A stretch of DNA of 64,000 bases, from assembly GCF_021183825.1 (NCBI RefSeq), contig NZ_CP089211.1, forward strand, positions 3,888,501 to 3,952,500, in the 5' to 3' direction. Under the pieces are notes generated by a model, which did no database searches, was not told the origin of the DNA, and saw only the letters and a program-made list of their open reading frames with translations. Positions 41,619 to 51,093 of the stretch are shown here, in pieces (position 1 is the first letter of the stretch; each line of letters starts with the position of its first letter). Origin of the DNA: Sinomicrobium kalidii (GTDB lineage: Bacteria > Bacteroidota > Bacteroidia > Flavobacteriales > Flavobacteriaceae). The position numbers were made by a program, and so were the translations under genes.

Positions 41619-42812
41619 TCAGGAATTATGGTCTTCCGTACCTTTCTCCTTGAGTTTTTTGATGATCTCCCGGAAGTGATCTCCGGCAGCTTCACGTCCG
41701 CCCAGGCCATAGCTGAGTGCAATCACCACTGCAATGGCACCGAGAGTGAGTCCGAAGGCGAGATCAACAATTTCGTTGGCAATGCCCATGGTACGCAATG
41801 CAATGGCAATGAACAGTGCCAGTGATGCCCAGCGTACGATATTGGCCACAAGTTTATTGGCGTTGGATCGCGAAACCATTTTGTAAATGACCGAAGAGAT
41901 GAAATTTCCGATCACGAGAATCAGTAGTCCGAAAGCGATCTGTCCCGTAACCTCCAGTAACTGGTGAAGTATATCCGACAGTTTGGTAAGCTCCAGCAAA
42001 TCCACCGATGTAATGATACCAAAAAAGACAAGAAAAAAATAAAGGATATTAGCTATGATGGCGGACAGGGATTGTCCCGGACCAATAACGTTTTGCAATG
42101 CTATTTTTTCCGAGGCCTTGTCCAGTCCGAGGCTCTGCATAAGGTCTTTCAGGAAATTGATGAGGTATTTTCCGCCCCAGATAAAGATGAGCAGTACGGC
42201 AATGGCAACGATGATGTTCCCGATCATATCGGTAAAACCATAGAGGATTTCGTTTGCAGGCCTGGAGATGGCCTCGAGCTGTAATGCGTTAAAAGCCTGA
42301 ATGAGAAAAGGAACGAATATAACAATAAAGATCACTTTTTTAAGGATGTTCACAAGCTTGTCCGTGTCCTTAAACCCTGTCTTATCCACGAGTTTATCGA
42401 GCAGGTTTCCTCCCAGGTTAATGAGATTGGCAATAAACTTTGCCAGTAAATAGCCTACAAAAGCAATAAGCGCCGCACCGATGAGGTTGGGAATATAGGA
42501 AAGGAAATCGTTGATCATATTCTCAACGGGAACCAGTACCTGGCTTACACCCAGCAACTCCAGTACTATCAGAAGGACAATGATCATTAAAATATAGTAA
42601 AAGATATTGCCTACAAAAACATTGGTGTTCTTTACACTGCGTCCCAGTAGTTTTTCATCCCATGAAGTTTTCCGGAGGAGTTTTACTATAATGGCCTTGA
42701 CCCCCTTGGCAATGAGCCAACCTATGATCAGAAGCAACAGGGCTCCCAGCAGGTTTGGCAAAAAATCCGAGATCCTGTCGGCAAAATTTTGTAATTGATT
42801 TTCCATAATCAA
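41619..42812 (-). CDS. Mechanosensitive ion channel family protein (MscS-type, conserved TM-helix repeat)
   Basis: A 397-residue protein with at least eight hydrophobic helices in repeated units of the conserved TM-helix family (repeats of the type LPNLLGALLLLIIGWLIAKGVKAIIVKLL, LSYIPNLIGAALIAFVGYLLAKFIANLINLGG, VGNFISSVIYKMV). No classic MscS beta domain is apparent, so it may be a related small-conductance channel or a membrane scaffold. It should act at the cytoplasmic membrane in osmotic protection. The start may also be the ATG at 42806. It is a single gene. Confidence 0.82.
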   Translation of the reverse strand: MIMENQLQNFADRISDFLPNLLGALLLLIIGWLIAKGVKAIIVKLLRKTSWDEKLLGRSVKNTNVFVGNIFYYILMIIVLLIVLELLGVSQVLVPVENMINDFLSYIPNLIGAALIAFVGYLLAKFIANLINLGGNLLDKLVDKTGFKDTDKLVNILKKVIFIVIFVPFLIQAFNALQLEAISRPANEILYGFTDMIGNIIVAIAVLLIFIWGGKYLINFLKDLMQSLGLDKASEKIALQNVIGPGQSLSAIIANILYFFLVFFGIITSVDLLELTKLSDILHQLLEVTGQIAFGLLILVIGNFISSVIYKMVSRSNANKLVANIVRWASLALFIAIALRTMGIANEIVDLAFGLTLGAIAVVIALSYGLGGREAAGDHFREIIKKLKEKGTEDHNS

Positions 42813-43297
42813 AGTGCATTTTACGGTTAAAATTAATTTAATATGTAATTTCCTTATTATATGAGGGTAGACGGATTTGTAAATTAAGAATTTTATTTGG
42901 TAAAAGCAAGTTGTTTTCCTCCTGATATGAAGGGGAGAAAAAATATGATGTTTTTTATTTTGGTAAAATCAGTACAAAACATTTTTTTGTCTGTTTCGGG
43001 TGCTTTGGTATATTTGTTACACTTATTATGTTAACGATAACATTGTTTAAATGCTATTTTTTTTAGTTTAGAATCAATTATGTTGATATGGTATTTTGAT
43101 TTTTCTTTTTAAATATTAATTCGCATATTCGTGTTTTGTTAACACTTAATTAAGTTGTTAATAGGCTGGGCACTATATTTTTCCGAAAATATTTTTTAAA
43201 TAAGCGTATTAATCGCTCTGTTTATATCAGTTTTTTCTCGGTATAAATAGCGAATTTTTTATTTCATTTTTAGTAACACCAATCAAAATTTAAATTT
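42813..43297. other. AT-rich gene-free spacer upstream of susCD (first pair)
   Basis: About 485 bases, strongly AT-rich, no coding sequence on either strand. It holds one well-spaced promoter match (42986-43016). The long leader that results before susC (about 275 bases) is unexplained; no riboswitch or terminator hairpin was recognised in it. Confidence 0.6.
42986..43016 (+). promoter_or_regulatory. Promoter upstream of the first susC gene
   Basis: TTTG (42986-42989) and TATATTTG (43009-43016) are spaced 19 bp, a full match to the flavobacterial consensus. The first susC gene starts 282 bases further on. Confidence 0.6.
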
Positions 43298-46200
43298 ATG
43301 AAAACAGCTGGATGTGCGGCCGTAAAGGCGCTATGGCAAAATGCGATCTGTATTTTGCTCGTGAGCAGTATGACCGGGTTTCTACATGCCCGGGAAGCTT
43401 CCTCTCCGGGAGAGGAAAGAACACCGTTTTTTTTGACTGTGACCGGACAGGTTACTGCGCAGACAGACGGGCAACCCCTTGCCGGGGCGAGTATTATGGA
43501 AAAAGGAACTACCAATGGCGTAGTTGCCGATTTTGACGGAAACTTTTCCATAGAAGTTACAGGCCCCGATGCCGTACTTGTCGTTTCTTACGTAGGATTT
43601 AAGACCCTTGAAGTGCCGGTAGACGGACAAGAAGTGGTTAATGTTGTTCTCATGGAAGACCTTGCTCAGCTCGATGAAGTAGTAGTGGTGGGGTACGGAG
43701 AACAAAAACGGGAAACCGTAACGGGTTCTGTGGCCACCATACAAAGCAAGGACCTGGCAAAATCCCCTACGGTGAACGTATCGAATGCCCTGGCCGGACG
43801 TATGCCCGGGGTGATCGCCACACAGGATAGCGGTGAACCCGGTGCGGATGATTCCAACATCCGTATTCGGGGGACAAACTCTTTCGGGGATAGCAGCCCT
43901 CTTGTGGTTATTGATGGAATCCCGGCAAGGCAGGGAGGTTTTTCCAGGCTTAATCCGGCCGATATTGAGAATATCTCCGTGCTGAAGGATGCATCAGCCG
44001 CCATTTACGGAGCCCGTGCGGCAAACGGGGTAATTCTGGTGACCACAAAAAGGGGGAGTACCGGAAAACCCCAGCTTTCCTATAGATATAACCTGGGTTT
44101 TGCCCAGCCAACCGTGATCCCCGACCTGGCCAATGCCTCACAATATGCCGAAATGAGGAATGATCTGGAAGTGTATAAGCTGCCGGTATCCGAATGGGGT
44201 AACGCAACCGCTGCTTTTCAGGAGACGGGAACCTATACCCGTCCGGGAGGCGGCACCGTAACCGCCCCGTTCCTGCCCGAGGACTTCGAAAAGTTCAGGG
44301 ACGGTTCAGACCCCTGGGGGCACCCGGATACCGATTGGTTCGACGCTACGTTTAAGGACTGGTCAAAGCAGGAAAGGCATAATTTACAGTTCAACGGGGG
44401 GAATGAAAACATGAGATTCCTTACTTCCATTGGCTATCAGAACCAGGATGCCTATTACAGGAACTCCGCAACCAATTATAAACAATACGATATACGTATC
44501 AATCTGGATGCCAAGATCAGCGATCATATCACCACACAGATAGGAGTGCTGGGCCGGCAGGAAGACCGGAATTACCCCACCAAGCCAGCCAGTGCCATTT
44601 TCAGGATGCTCATGCGGGGAATTCCCACGAAACCGGCCTATTGGCCCAACGGACTTCCCGGTCCGGATATCGAATACGGGGAGAACCCGGTAGTGATCAC
44701 TACCAGCCAGACCGGTTATGACAGGGACAGGAGGTATTATTTCCAGACCAACGGAAAGGTGGAAATAAAAATCCCGTGGATAGAAGGACTCAAATTTACG
44801 GGGACAGCCGCAGTGGATAAATACATCCAGCAGATTAAACGCTGGGAAATCCCGTGGTATCTCTATACCTGGCAGGGTGAATATGAAGAGGACGGGGAAA
44901 CTCCCAAGCTTATCGAAGGTAAACGCGGACCGGCCGAACCGAACCTCAGGCAGGAAAACCAGGACCAGCTCAATATACTGCTCGGCGGTGTGCTTACCTA
45001 TGACCGTACTTTCGGTGATCATGAGATCAACCTCCTTGCCGGAGTCAACCGGGAGACGATCAGGAACGACAATTTTTTTGCATTCCGAAGGTATTTTATT
45101 TCAACGGTTATCGACCAGATGTTTGCCGGCGGTGATGCCGAGAAAGATAATGGCGGTGATGCCTGGGAACGGGCGCGCCTTAATTATTTCGGCCGGGTAG
45201 GATATAACTACAAGGAAAAATACCTCGCCGAATTTTTGTGGAGGTATGACGGTTCCTATATGTTCCCCGAAGATAACCGTTACGGTTTTTTCCCGGGAGT
45301 GATGCTGGGCTGGCGCATTTCGGAAGAAAACTTCTGGAAGGATAATGTCCCTGTTGTAAACTACCTGAAACTCCGGGCTTCCTGGGGGCAGATGGGGAAT
45401 GACAACATCTATTTCGATCACGATGATGACGGAGAAGCCACATTACAGGAATACCAGTATTATTCCACTTACGGTTTCGGTTCCTATATCGTAGACGGAG
45501 GAGTGGCCAAAAGCCTGTATGAGACCCGTGTGCCCAATACCATGGTTACCTGGGAGGAAGCCAATAACTATAACATTGGTCTTGACGGACAGTTGTTTGA
45601 CGGCCGGGTGAACTTCGAATTTGATATGTTTCTGAATAAGCGAAACAGTATTCTGTGGCGAAGAAATGCTTCAGTACCGCAAACCACGGGGATGACGCTC
45701 CCGGCAGAGAATATAGGTAAGGTAGAGAACCGCGGTTGGGAATTCAACCTGGGATACAACGGAAAAGTTGGCGAACTGCAATACAACGTGAACGTAAATG
45801 GCGGTTATGCCAAGAATAAGATCAAGTTCTGGGATGAGGCTCCCGGCGCTCCCGAGTGGCAGCGATCTACCGGAAGGGCCATCAATGCAGAACTGTACTA
45901 TATTTACGACGGCGTATTCCGGGATCAGGAAGAAATTGCCAACAATCCCCTGGACTACAGTGTTATTACCAACAGCCTGAGACCGGGAGATATGAAGTAC
46001 AAGGACCATAACGGTGACGGAAAAATCACTCCGGACGACCAGGTGCGCAGGGACAGGAATACCCAGCCCACTTTTCAGGGCGGCCTTAACATAGGGGCAC
46101 AATACAAGGATTTTGACCTTACTATCCTTTTTCAGGGAGCTACCGGAGGAGAATTACGGGTAGGTACAGACGAATCGGGGGCTATTGGTAACTACCTGCT

Positions 46201-46531
46201 GGACTTCTATAAAAACCGCTGGACAGTAGATAACCCGAGTAGTGTACACCCCAGGATTACCGATCGTAGTGATCAGTACTATTCCTTCGGGAATACCTAT
46301 TGGCTGAGAAGCACAAATTATATCCGCCTGAAAAACGTGGAGCTGGGCTATACCCTGCCTGCCGAAATAGGAGATAAAATAGGGATAAGCAACCTCAGGT
46401 TATATCTGAGCGGACTTAACCTGGCTACGTGGAGCAAGATAAAAGTATTGGATCCGGAATCCGTGAACTCCACCGGGCAGTATTATCCGCAGTCCCGTAT
46501 TGTGAACATGGGAGTATCCGTAACCTTTTAA
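43298..46531 (+). CDS. SusC/RagA family TonB-linked outer-membrane transporter (first pair)
   Basis: A 1077-residue protein. A signal peptide is followed by a carboxypeptidase-regulatory-like N-terminal domain (TVTGQVTAQTDGQPLAGASIMEKGTTNGVVADFDGNFSI), the TonB box region DEVVVVGYGEQKRE, a plug (NVSNALAGRMPGVIATQDSGEPGADDSNIRIRG and DIENISVLKDASAAIYGARAANGVILVTTK) and a large barrel ending RIVNMGVSVTF. Together with the following SusD lipoprotein it would import oligomeric nutrients. There is no glycanase or lyase in the locus, so the substrate is not known. Its stop is 11 bases from the SusD start. Confidence 0.95.
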   Translation: MKTAGCAAVKALWQNAICILLVSSMTGFLHAREASSPGEERTPFFLTVTGQVTAQTDGQPLAGASIMEKGTTNGVVADFDGNFSIEVTGPDAVLVVSYVGFKTLEVPVDGQEVVNVVLMEDLAQLDEVVVVGYGEQKRETVTGSVATIQSKDLAKSPTVNVSNALAGRMPGVIATQDSGEPGADDSNIRIRGTNSFGDSSPLVVIDGIPARQGGFSRLNPADIENISVLKDASAAIYGARAANGVILVTTKRGSTGKPQLSYRYNLGFAQPTVIPDLANASQYAEMRNDLEVYKLPVSEWGNATAAFQETGTYTRPGGGTVTAPFLPEDFEKFRDGSDPWGHPDTDWFDATFKDWSKQERHNLQFNGGNENMRFLTSIGYQNQDAYYRNSATNYKQYDIRINLDAKISDHITTQIGVLGRQEDRNYPTKPASAIFRMLMRGIPTKPAYWPNGLPGPDIEYGENPVVITTSQTGYDRDRRYYFQTNGKVEIKIPWIEGLKFTGTAAVDKYIQQIKRWEIPWYLYTWQGEYEEDGETPKLIEGKRGPAEPNLRQENQDQLNILLGGVLTYDRTFGDHEINLLAGVNRETIRNDNFFAFRRYFISTVIDQMFAGGDAEKDNGGDAWERARLNYFGRVGYNYKEKYLAEFLWRYDGSYMFPEDNRYGFFPGVMLGWRISEENFWKDNVPVVNYLKLRASWGQMGNDNIYFDHDDDGEATLQEYQYYSTYGFGSYIVDGGVAKSLYETRVPNTMVTWEEANNYNIGLDGQLFDGRVNFEFDMFLNKRNSILWRRNASVPQTTGMTLPAENIGKVENRGWEFNLGYNGKVGELQYNVNVNGGYAKNKIKFWDEAPGAPEWQRSTGRAINAELYYIYDGVFRDQEEIANNPLDYSVITNSLRPGDMKYKDHNGDGKITPDDQVRRDRNTQPTFQGGLNIGAQYKDFDLTILFQGATGGELRVGTDESGAIGNYLLDFYKNRWTVDNPSSVHPRITDRSDQYYSFGNTYWLRSTNYIRLKNVELGYTLPAEIGDKIGISNLRLYLSGLNLATWSKIKVLDPESVNSTGQYYPQSRIVNMGVSVTF

Positions 46532-46542
46532 AATCTTTTGTC

Positions 46543-48420
46543 ATGAACAATTCAAGAATAAAACATATATACATGTACATGTTTGTTGCCCTGTTTGCGG
46601 CGGCATCGTGTAGTGACGATTTTGTAGGTACAAAACCCCTGGACGAAGTGCCGGCTTCCGATGTGTGGGCAGACGCTGCATTGTCTGAAGCATTCGTGCT
46701 GGATATCTACAACGGCTTCGGACAGGGAGGGTTTGATGAAGAAATGCTGGCCTCCGCTTCCGATGAAGCCTTATTTACACATTCCGGACGGGGATATAAG
46801 GAGTTTAACGGGGCCAATTCCAATCCCGCAAGCCAGGGATGGATAAGTGGCAATTACGAATGGAGCAATATGTACACCCGTATCCGCGCCGCTAATATTG
46901 CTTTAAAAAACCTGGAGGAACCCATGTTTGACAATCCCGAATTGGCACAAAGGCTTAAAGGCGAAGCCCATTTTTTACGGGCCTTCTTCTATCAGCAGTT
47001 ACTACGCTATTACGGGGCGGTCCCCCTGGTGGAGAAGGTATATGAACTCGGAGAAGAAGATTATACCATTCCGAGGGATACCTACGAAGAATGCGTGAAT
47101 TTTATCGTGGCCGATTGCGATCAGGCATCGGAATTTCTTGAGGGACAACCGATATCCGAAGGAAGGGCTACGGAAATTGCTGCGATGGCACTTAAGGCCC
47201 GTGTGTTGCTCTATGCCGCAAGTGACCTGCACGATATCCCGACGGCTTCTGCCAACTCTTCAGTAATTGCGGGATATTCCAACCCGGAATACCTGGGGTA
47301 CACCTCGGGCAACCGTACAGAAAGATGGGAAAAAGCCAAAGCAGCCGCAAAAGCGGTGGTGGATATGAACCTCGGGTATAAACTTGGTCTTTCAGCCCCC
47401 GTATCTCCGGAAGAAGGGGAAGAAAACTACGTAGCACTTTCCCTCGGGGGAGGTAGTGGCGTAGCAGATGCATCTGCGGAAATCGAGTTAATCCTCGGAC
47501 GGTATTTTGTAGATGAAAAAGATGAAGGCGGGGCATATGTCGGGCGTAACAACGGGCCGAACGGTTACCACAACTGGTCCGGAAATACCCCTACACAAAA
47601 CCTGGTGGACGATTACGAAATGATAGACGGCAGCCGTTTTGACTGGGACAATCCCGACCATGCGGGAGCCCCCTATAATGACCGTGATCCCAGGTTTTAT
47701 GCCAGTATCCTGCATGACGGGGCAGACTGGAAACCGAGAACAGACGATGTTACGGAAAGAGACCCGTTTAACCAGATACAGGCCGGACAGTATGAAATTA
47801 TCAATAGTTCGGGGGAGAAGGAAGTGTACTACGGACTGGATACCCGTAACAGCCCCATAGAAGACTGGAACGGAAGTCATACCGGTTATACCATGCGCAA
47901 GTTCATCGATCCCGACCCTGCCATAATCGATCAGAATACCAGGCAGCAGATCCCCTGGCCGGTATTGAAATATACCGAAGCTGTGCTGAACTATGTGGAA
48001 GCCTGTATAGAACTCGGAGAAGAAGGTGAAGCAAGGAACTGGCTCAACAGGATACGCTATCGTGCCGGAATGCCCGAAATTACAGATTCGGGCGATGCGC
48101 TGATGGAGCGGTACAGAAACGAACGGAGGGTTGAACTCGTATACGAAGAACACCGCTTTCACGATGCCAGGCGATGGATGGTGGCCCCTGAAACTTTAGG
48201 AGAACAGGTGAGGACCATCAGTGTGTTCGGGACCTTAAAATCCGGTGCGGAAGTACAGGTATACCGTTACGATCCGGAAAGTTATGACTATACCTATACA
48301 CCAATGTCCCTGGACCCCGGAATCGAAGACAGGCAATGGCAGGATAAAATGTATTTCATATCCATCCACAGGGATGAGATGAACCGGAATGACAAACTAA
48401 TCCAGAACCCCGGATATTAA
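46543..48420 (+). CDS. RagB/SusD family surface lipoprotein (first pair)
   Basis: A 625-residue lipoprotein from the ATG at 46543 (MNNSRIKHIYMYMFVALFAAASC, Cys 23); an in-frame start inside the susC end gives a 663-residue reading that is unlikely. The SusD pattern is seen: TPR-like helices (YTRIRAANIALKNLEEP; LKGEAHFLRAFFYQQLLRYYGAVPLVEKVYELG), and near the C-terminus the family motif RYRNERRVELVYEEHRFHDARRW. It is the substrate-binding partner of the upstream SusC. A strong terminator closes this pair. Confidence 0.93.
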   Translation: MNNSRIKHIYMYMFVALFAAASCSDDFVGTKPLDEVPASDVWADAALSEAFVLDIYNGFGQGGFDEEMLASASDEALFTHSGRGYKEFNGANSNPASQGWISGNYEWSNMYTRIRAANIALKNLEEPMFDNPELAQRLKGEAHFLRAFFYQQLLRYYGAVPLVEKVYELGEEDYTIPRDTYEECVNFIVADCDQASEFLEGQPISEGRATEIAAMALKARVLLYAASDLHDIPTASANSSVIAGYSNPEYLGYTSGNRTERWEKAKAAAKAVVDMNLGYKLGLSAPVSPEEGEENYVALSLGGGSGVADASAEIELILGRYFVDEKDEGGAYVGRNNGPNGYHNWSGNTPTQNLVDDYEMIDGSRFDWDNPDHAGAPYNDRDPRFYASILHDGADWKPRTDDVTERDPFNQIQAGQYEIINSSGEKEVYYGLDTRNSPIEDWNGSHTGYTMRKFIDPDPAIIDQNTRQQIPWPVLKYTEAVLNYVEACIELGEEGEARNWLNRIRYRAGMPEITDSGDALMERYRNERRVELVYEEHRFHDARRWMVAPETLGEQVRTISVFGTLKSGAEVQVYRYDPESYDYTYTPMSLDPGIEDRQWQDKMYFISIHRDEMNRNDKLIQNPGY

Positions 48421-48463
48421 CAGGTTTATATAAAGGCCTTTTCCGGGGCTGATATGTTTGCCA

Positions 48464-48510
48464 CAGGCCCCTCAGGTAGTATCATATACCGCTGAGGGGC
48501 CTGTTTGTTT
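48464..48510 (+). terminator. Strong intrinsic terminator after the first susD
   Basis: An 11-bp stem CAGGCCCCTCA / TGAGGGGCCTG around an 18-base loop, followed by TTTGTTT. It separates the first SusCD pair from the DUF4861 gene. Confidence 0.85.
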
Positions 48511-48591
48511 CCGGCCTGCGTTTTTTTGCAACAAAGCGTGTATATCTTGTAGTAAAGCAGTAAAGAAGGACTGTCGTTTTATCTATTTGCT

Positions 48592-48599
48592 TATCTTTG
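48592..48599 (+). promoter_or_regulatory. Candidate -7 element of the DUF4861 gene
   Basis: TATCTTTG, exact match, 43 bases before the start codon at 48642. There is no TTG at the preferred upstream spacing. Confidence 0.4.
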
Positions 48600-48641
48600 A
48601 AAGGAAAGATTTTATGGAAATTAATCCCCAAAAAACCAATT

Positions 48642-49832
48642 ATGAAAAAACTGACAACAGGAATTTTGGTACTGGGCATGTTGGCAAGCTGTGAACAACC
48701 CGCTCCCGTACTGGAATTTTCAGTAAAAAACCCATTGAATACCGACCGTTTTTCGGAAACCGTAAGTATAGCTCCTGAAAAATTTGATTCCCTGGCCGGG
48801 ACTTCGGGCATTGAAAATCTGCTCATTACCGATAAGGCCAGCGGGGATACCCTGGTAACACAACTGGTGGATAATGATGGAGACGGTACCCCGGATGAAC
48901 TCCTTTTCCAGACCGATCTCAAGGGAGGAGCGACCAGGGAACTGGTAGCGAAAATTTCTGAAGATGTTCCGGCACAAAAAACAGCGGGGGAACTGACCAC
49001 CTTTTCCCGTTTCGTACCCGAAAGGACAGACGATTATGCCTGGGAGAACGACCGTGTAGCCTTTCGTACCTACGGTCCGGAAGCCCAGCGCAGAGTAGAG
49101 GAAGGTGAACCCGGAGGAACCCTTTCCAGCGGTATGGATGCCTGGCTGAAGAGGGTGGAATATCCCGTCATCGATAAATGGTATAAGAACAATGAAGAAG
49201 AGGAAGGCGCTTATCATAAAGATACCGGGGAAGGGTATGACCCCTATCACGTAGGGTCCAGCAGGGGTGTTGGAGGAACCGGGATATGGATGAACGATTC
49301 ACTTTACACATCAAAGAATTTTACCGATTATAAAACCATAGCTGTTGGTCCTGTGCGTACTGTTTTTGAATTGAAATATGCCGCCTGGAATGCCGATAGT
49401 ATAAAAGTAAAGGAAACCAAACGCATCAGTCTCGACCTCGGATCGAACCTGAGCCGTTTTGAATCCGTTTATGAGAGTGAAGAACCTTTGCCCAATGTTA
49501 CCATAGGGCTTATGCTCCACGAAAAAGAAGGTGAAATACGGACTGAAAAGGAAGAGGGCTGGTTCCGTTACTGGGAGCCCATGGACGGTTCGGAACTGGG
49601 AGTAGGAGTAGTGATTGCCCCCGCAATGGTAATGAACTATAAAGACCACCGGGTAGATTATAAAGACGGTAGTCAGTTACTTGTCATGGCCGATGCGAAG
49701 GATAACAAAGTCGTCTATTATGCAGGGTTCGGCTGGAAGAAAAGCGACCAGTTTGCCGATGCCGGCGAATGGGATGCCTACCTGAAGCATTTTGCAGAAA
49801 GACTTGCCAATCCGGTAGAGGTACAGTTTTAA
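48642..49832 (+). CDS. DUF4861 domain lipoprotein
   Basis: A 396-residue protein from the ATG at 48642 (signal KKLTTGILVLGMLASC, Cys 17); an upstream in-frame reading adds 15 residues. The body matches DUF4861: FQTDLKGGATRELVAKIS, FVPERTDDYAWENDRVAFRTYGPEAQR, and a C-terminal GVVIAPAMVMNYKDHRVDYKDGSQLLVM, VYYAGFGWKKSDQFADAGEWDAYLKHFAER. DUF4861 proteins are common in polysaccharide-utilization loci of Bacteroidetes; their activity is not established. It lies alone between the first SusCD pair and the AraC regulator. Confidence 0.85.
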   Translation: MKKLTTGILVLGMLASCEQPAPVLEFSVKNPLNTDRFSETVSIAPEKFDSLAGTSGIENLLITDKASGDTLVTQLVDNDGDGTPDELLFQTDLKGGATRELVAKISEDVPAQKTAGELTTFSRFVPERTDDYAWENDRVAFRTYGPEAQRRVEEGEPGGTLSSGMDAWLKRVEYPVIDKWYKNNEEEEGAYHKDTGEGYDPYHVGSSRGVGGTGIWMNDSLYTSKNFTDYKTIAVGPVRTVFELKYAAWNADSIKVKETKRISLDLGSNLSRFESVYESEEPLPNVTIGLMLHEKEGEIRTEKEEGWFRYWEPMDGSELGVGVVIAPAMVMNYKDHRVDYKDGSQLLVMADAKDNKVVYYAGFGWKKSDQFADAGEWDAYLKHFAERLANPVEVQF

Positions 49833-49989
49833 TGCGATCACTCATGCAGGTTTATCCCGGGTGCGGCAGAAACAACATGATCAGGTAAATAAGGCGTCCC
49901 CCTCTGCCTTCGGCATCTCCCCCCGGAGGAAGAGAATTTTAGTCGTTTTAATTAATAAACTTGAAACTTTGAACCAGAAACCTTAAACC

Positions 49990-50937
49990 TTGGAACCCAT
50001 CTGTCCATATTGCAGTGGTCTGTTGAGCGCAGTAGATCACAACAACTTCTGTTCCCAGAAGGGGCATGTTAATAAATGGGCCCACGGCAATGCCTTTTTT
50101 GTGCGTTCCGAACACCTTAATTCGGGGATTCATATTTCCAGGTTTACGGTAAGGGCTGTGCTCAGCGGTTACCAGTATTATCACGTGGGAGGCAAGGATG
50201 TCATACTCCGGGAAAACAACTATCTTATAGTACACGACGGTCAGAAATACTACACTCAGATCGATTCCCTTTATCCCACGGAATCCATTATTGTCGCTTA
50301 CGGCTGGAAAGATATTGCAGATGCCTTCCATACCCTTTCCGGAAAGGATGAAGACCTTCTTGACGGAGTGCCTCCCGGTGTTTTCCGGGAAATGGACTGG
50401 CTGGACAGTTCGTATGAAACGAACGGGGCCATCCGGAAACTGCTGGAAGAGTTTGCCGCTGCAATTACACGGAGTGAGAAGGATATGATGTACTATGAAC
50501 AGCTCCGTTTTCTCCTGCTGGAAAAAATATTCCGTAACCATGTGCGCGTTCTTAAAAAAGCAGATGATCTGCAATCCAGGAAAGACGCTACCCGGCAGGA
50601 ATTGCTGAAGCGGCTCTACATGGCCGGGGATTATATGAGGGCACACCTGGATAAAAAACTGACTATAGCCGAGGTGAGTAGTGTTGTGGCCATGTCGCCC
50701 TATCATTTCTTCCGGGTGTTCAAACAGCTATTCGGCCATACACCGTTGGAATATCTTACCCGTGAAAGGCTTTCCCATGCCAGGGATCTTATCCGGAAAA
50801 CAGAGTTACCCGTATCGGGCATACTGCACGAAGTTGGCTATGACAACCCGAGCTCTTTCAGCCGCCTTTTCAGAAGTTATTACGGGTACAGCCCCCGGGA
50901 AATAAAAAACCGGTTAGCCGGAAGTCAGGTTTCATAG
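49990..50937 (+). CDS. AraC-family transcriptional regulator
   Basis: A regulator of up to 315 residues. The C-terminal about 100 residues hold two helix-turn-helix motifs (KKLTIAEVSSVVAMSPYHFFRVFKQLFGHTPLEYLTRERLSHARDLIRKTELPVSGILHEVGYDNPSSFSRLFRSYYGYSPREIK). The N-terminal half is a cupin-like sensor (VRAVLSGYQYYHVGGKDVILRENNYLIVHDG). The start is unsure: TTG at 49990 gives the longest form with a Cys-containing head (CPYC), but the preceding bases look like a simple intergenic repeat; GTG at 50101 is equally plausible. It lies between the DUF4861 gene and the dehydrogenase, and probably controls this locus. Confidence 0.85.
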   Translation: MEPICPYCSGLLSAVDHNNFCSQKGHVNKWAHGNAFFVRSEHLNSGIHISRFTVRAVLSGYQYYHVGGKDVILRENNYLIVHDGQKYYTQIDSLYPTESIIVAYGWKDIADAFHTLSGKDEDLLDGVPPGVFREMDWLDSSYETNGAIRKLLEEFAAAITRSEKDMMYYEQLRFLLLEKIFRNHVRVLKKADDLQSRKDATRQELLKRLYMAGDYMRAHLDKKLTIAEVSSVVAMSPYHFFRVFKQLFGHTPLEYLTRERLSHARDLIRKTELPVSGILHEVGYDNPSSFSRLFRSYYGYSPREIKNRLAGSQVS

Positions 50938-51093
50938 GTAAAGTCAGGCTAATTCTTCCTTTAATTTAATTTTTTTTGTTATAAAATTCACTTTCATTAG
51001 AATTTTTGTTTAAAATTTAGCAGTATCCGCACATATATTTTCCTTTCCTATAGCTACTTTGGAACACGTTACGGAGAATAAACCTGCAAATTG

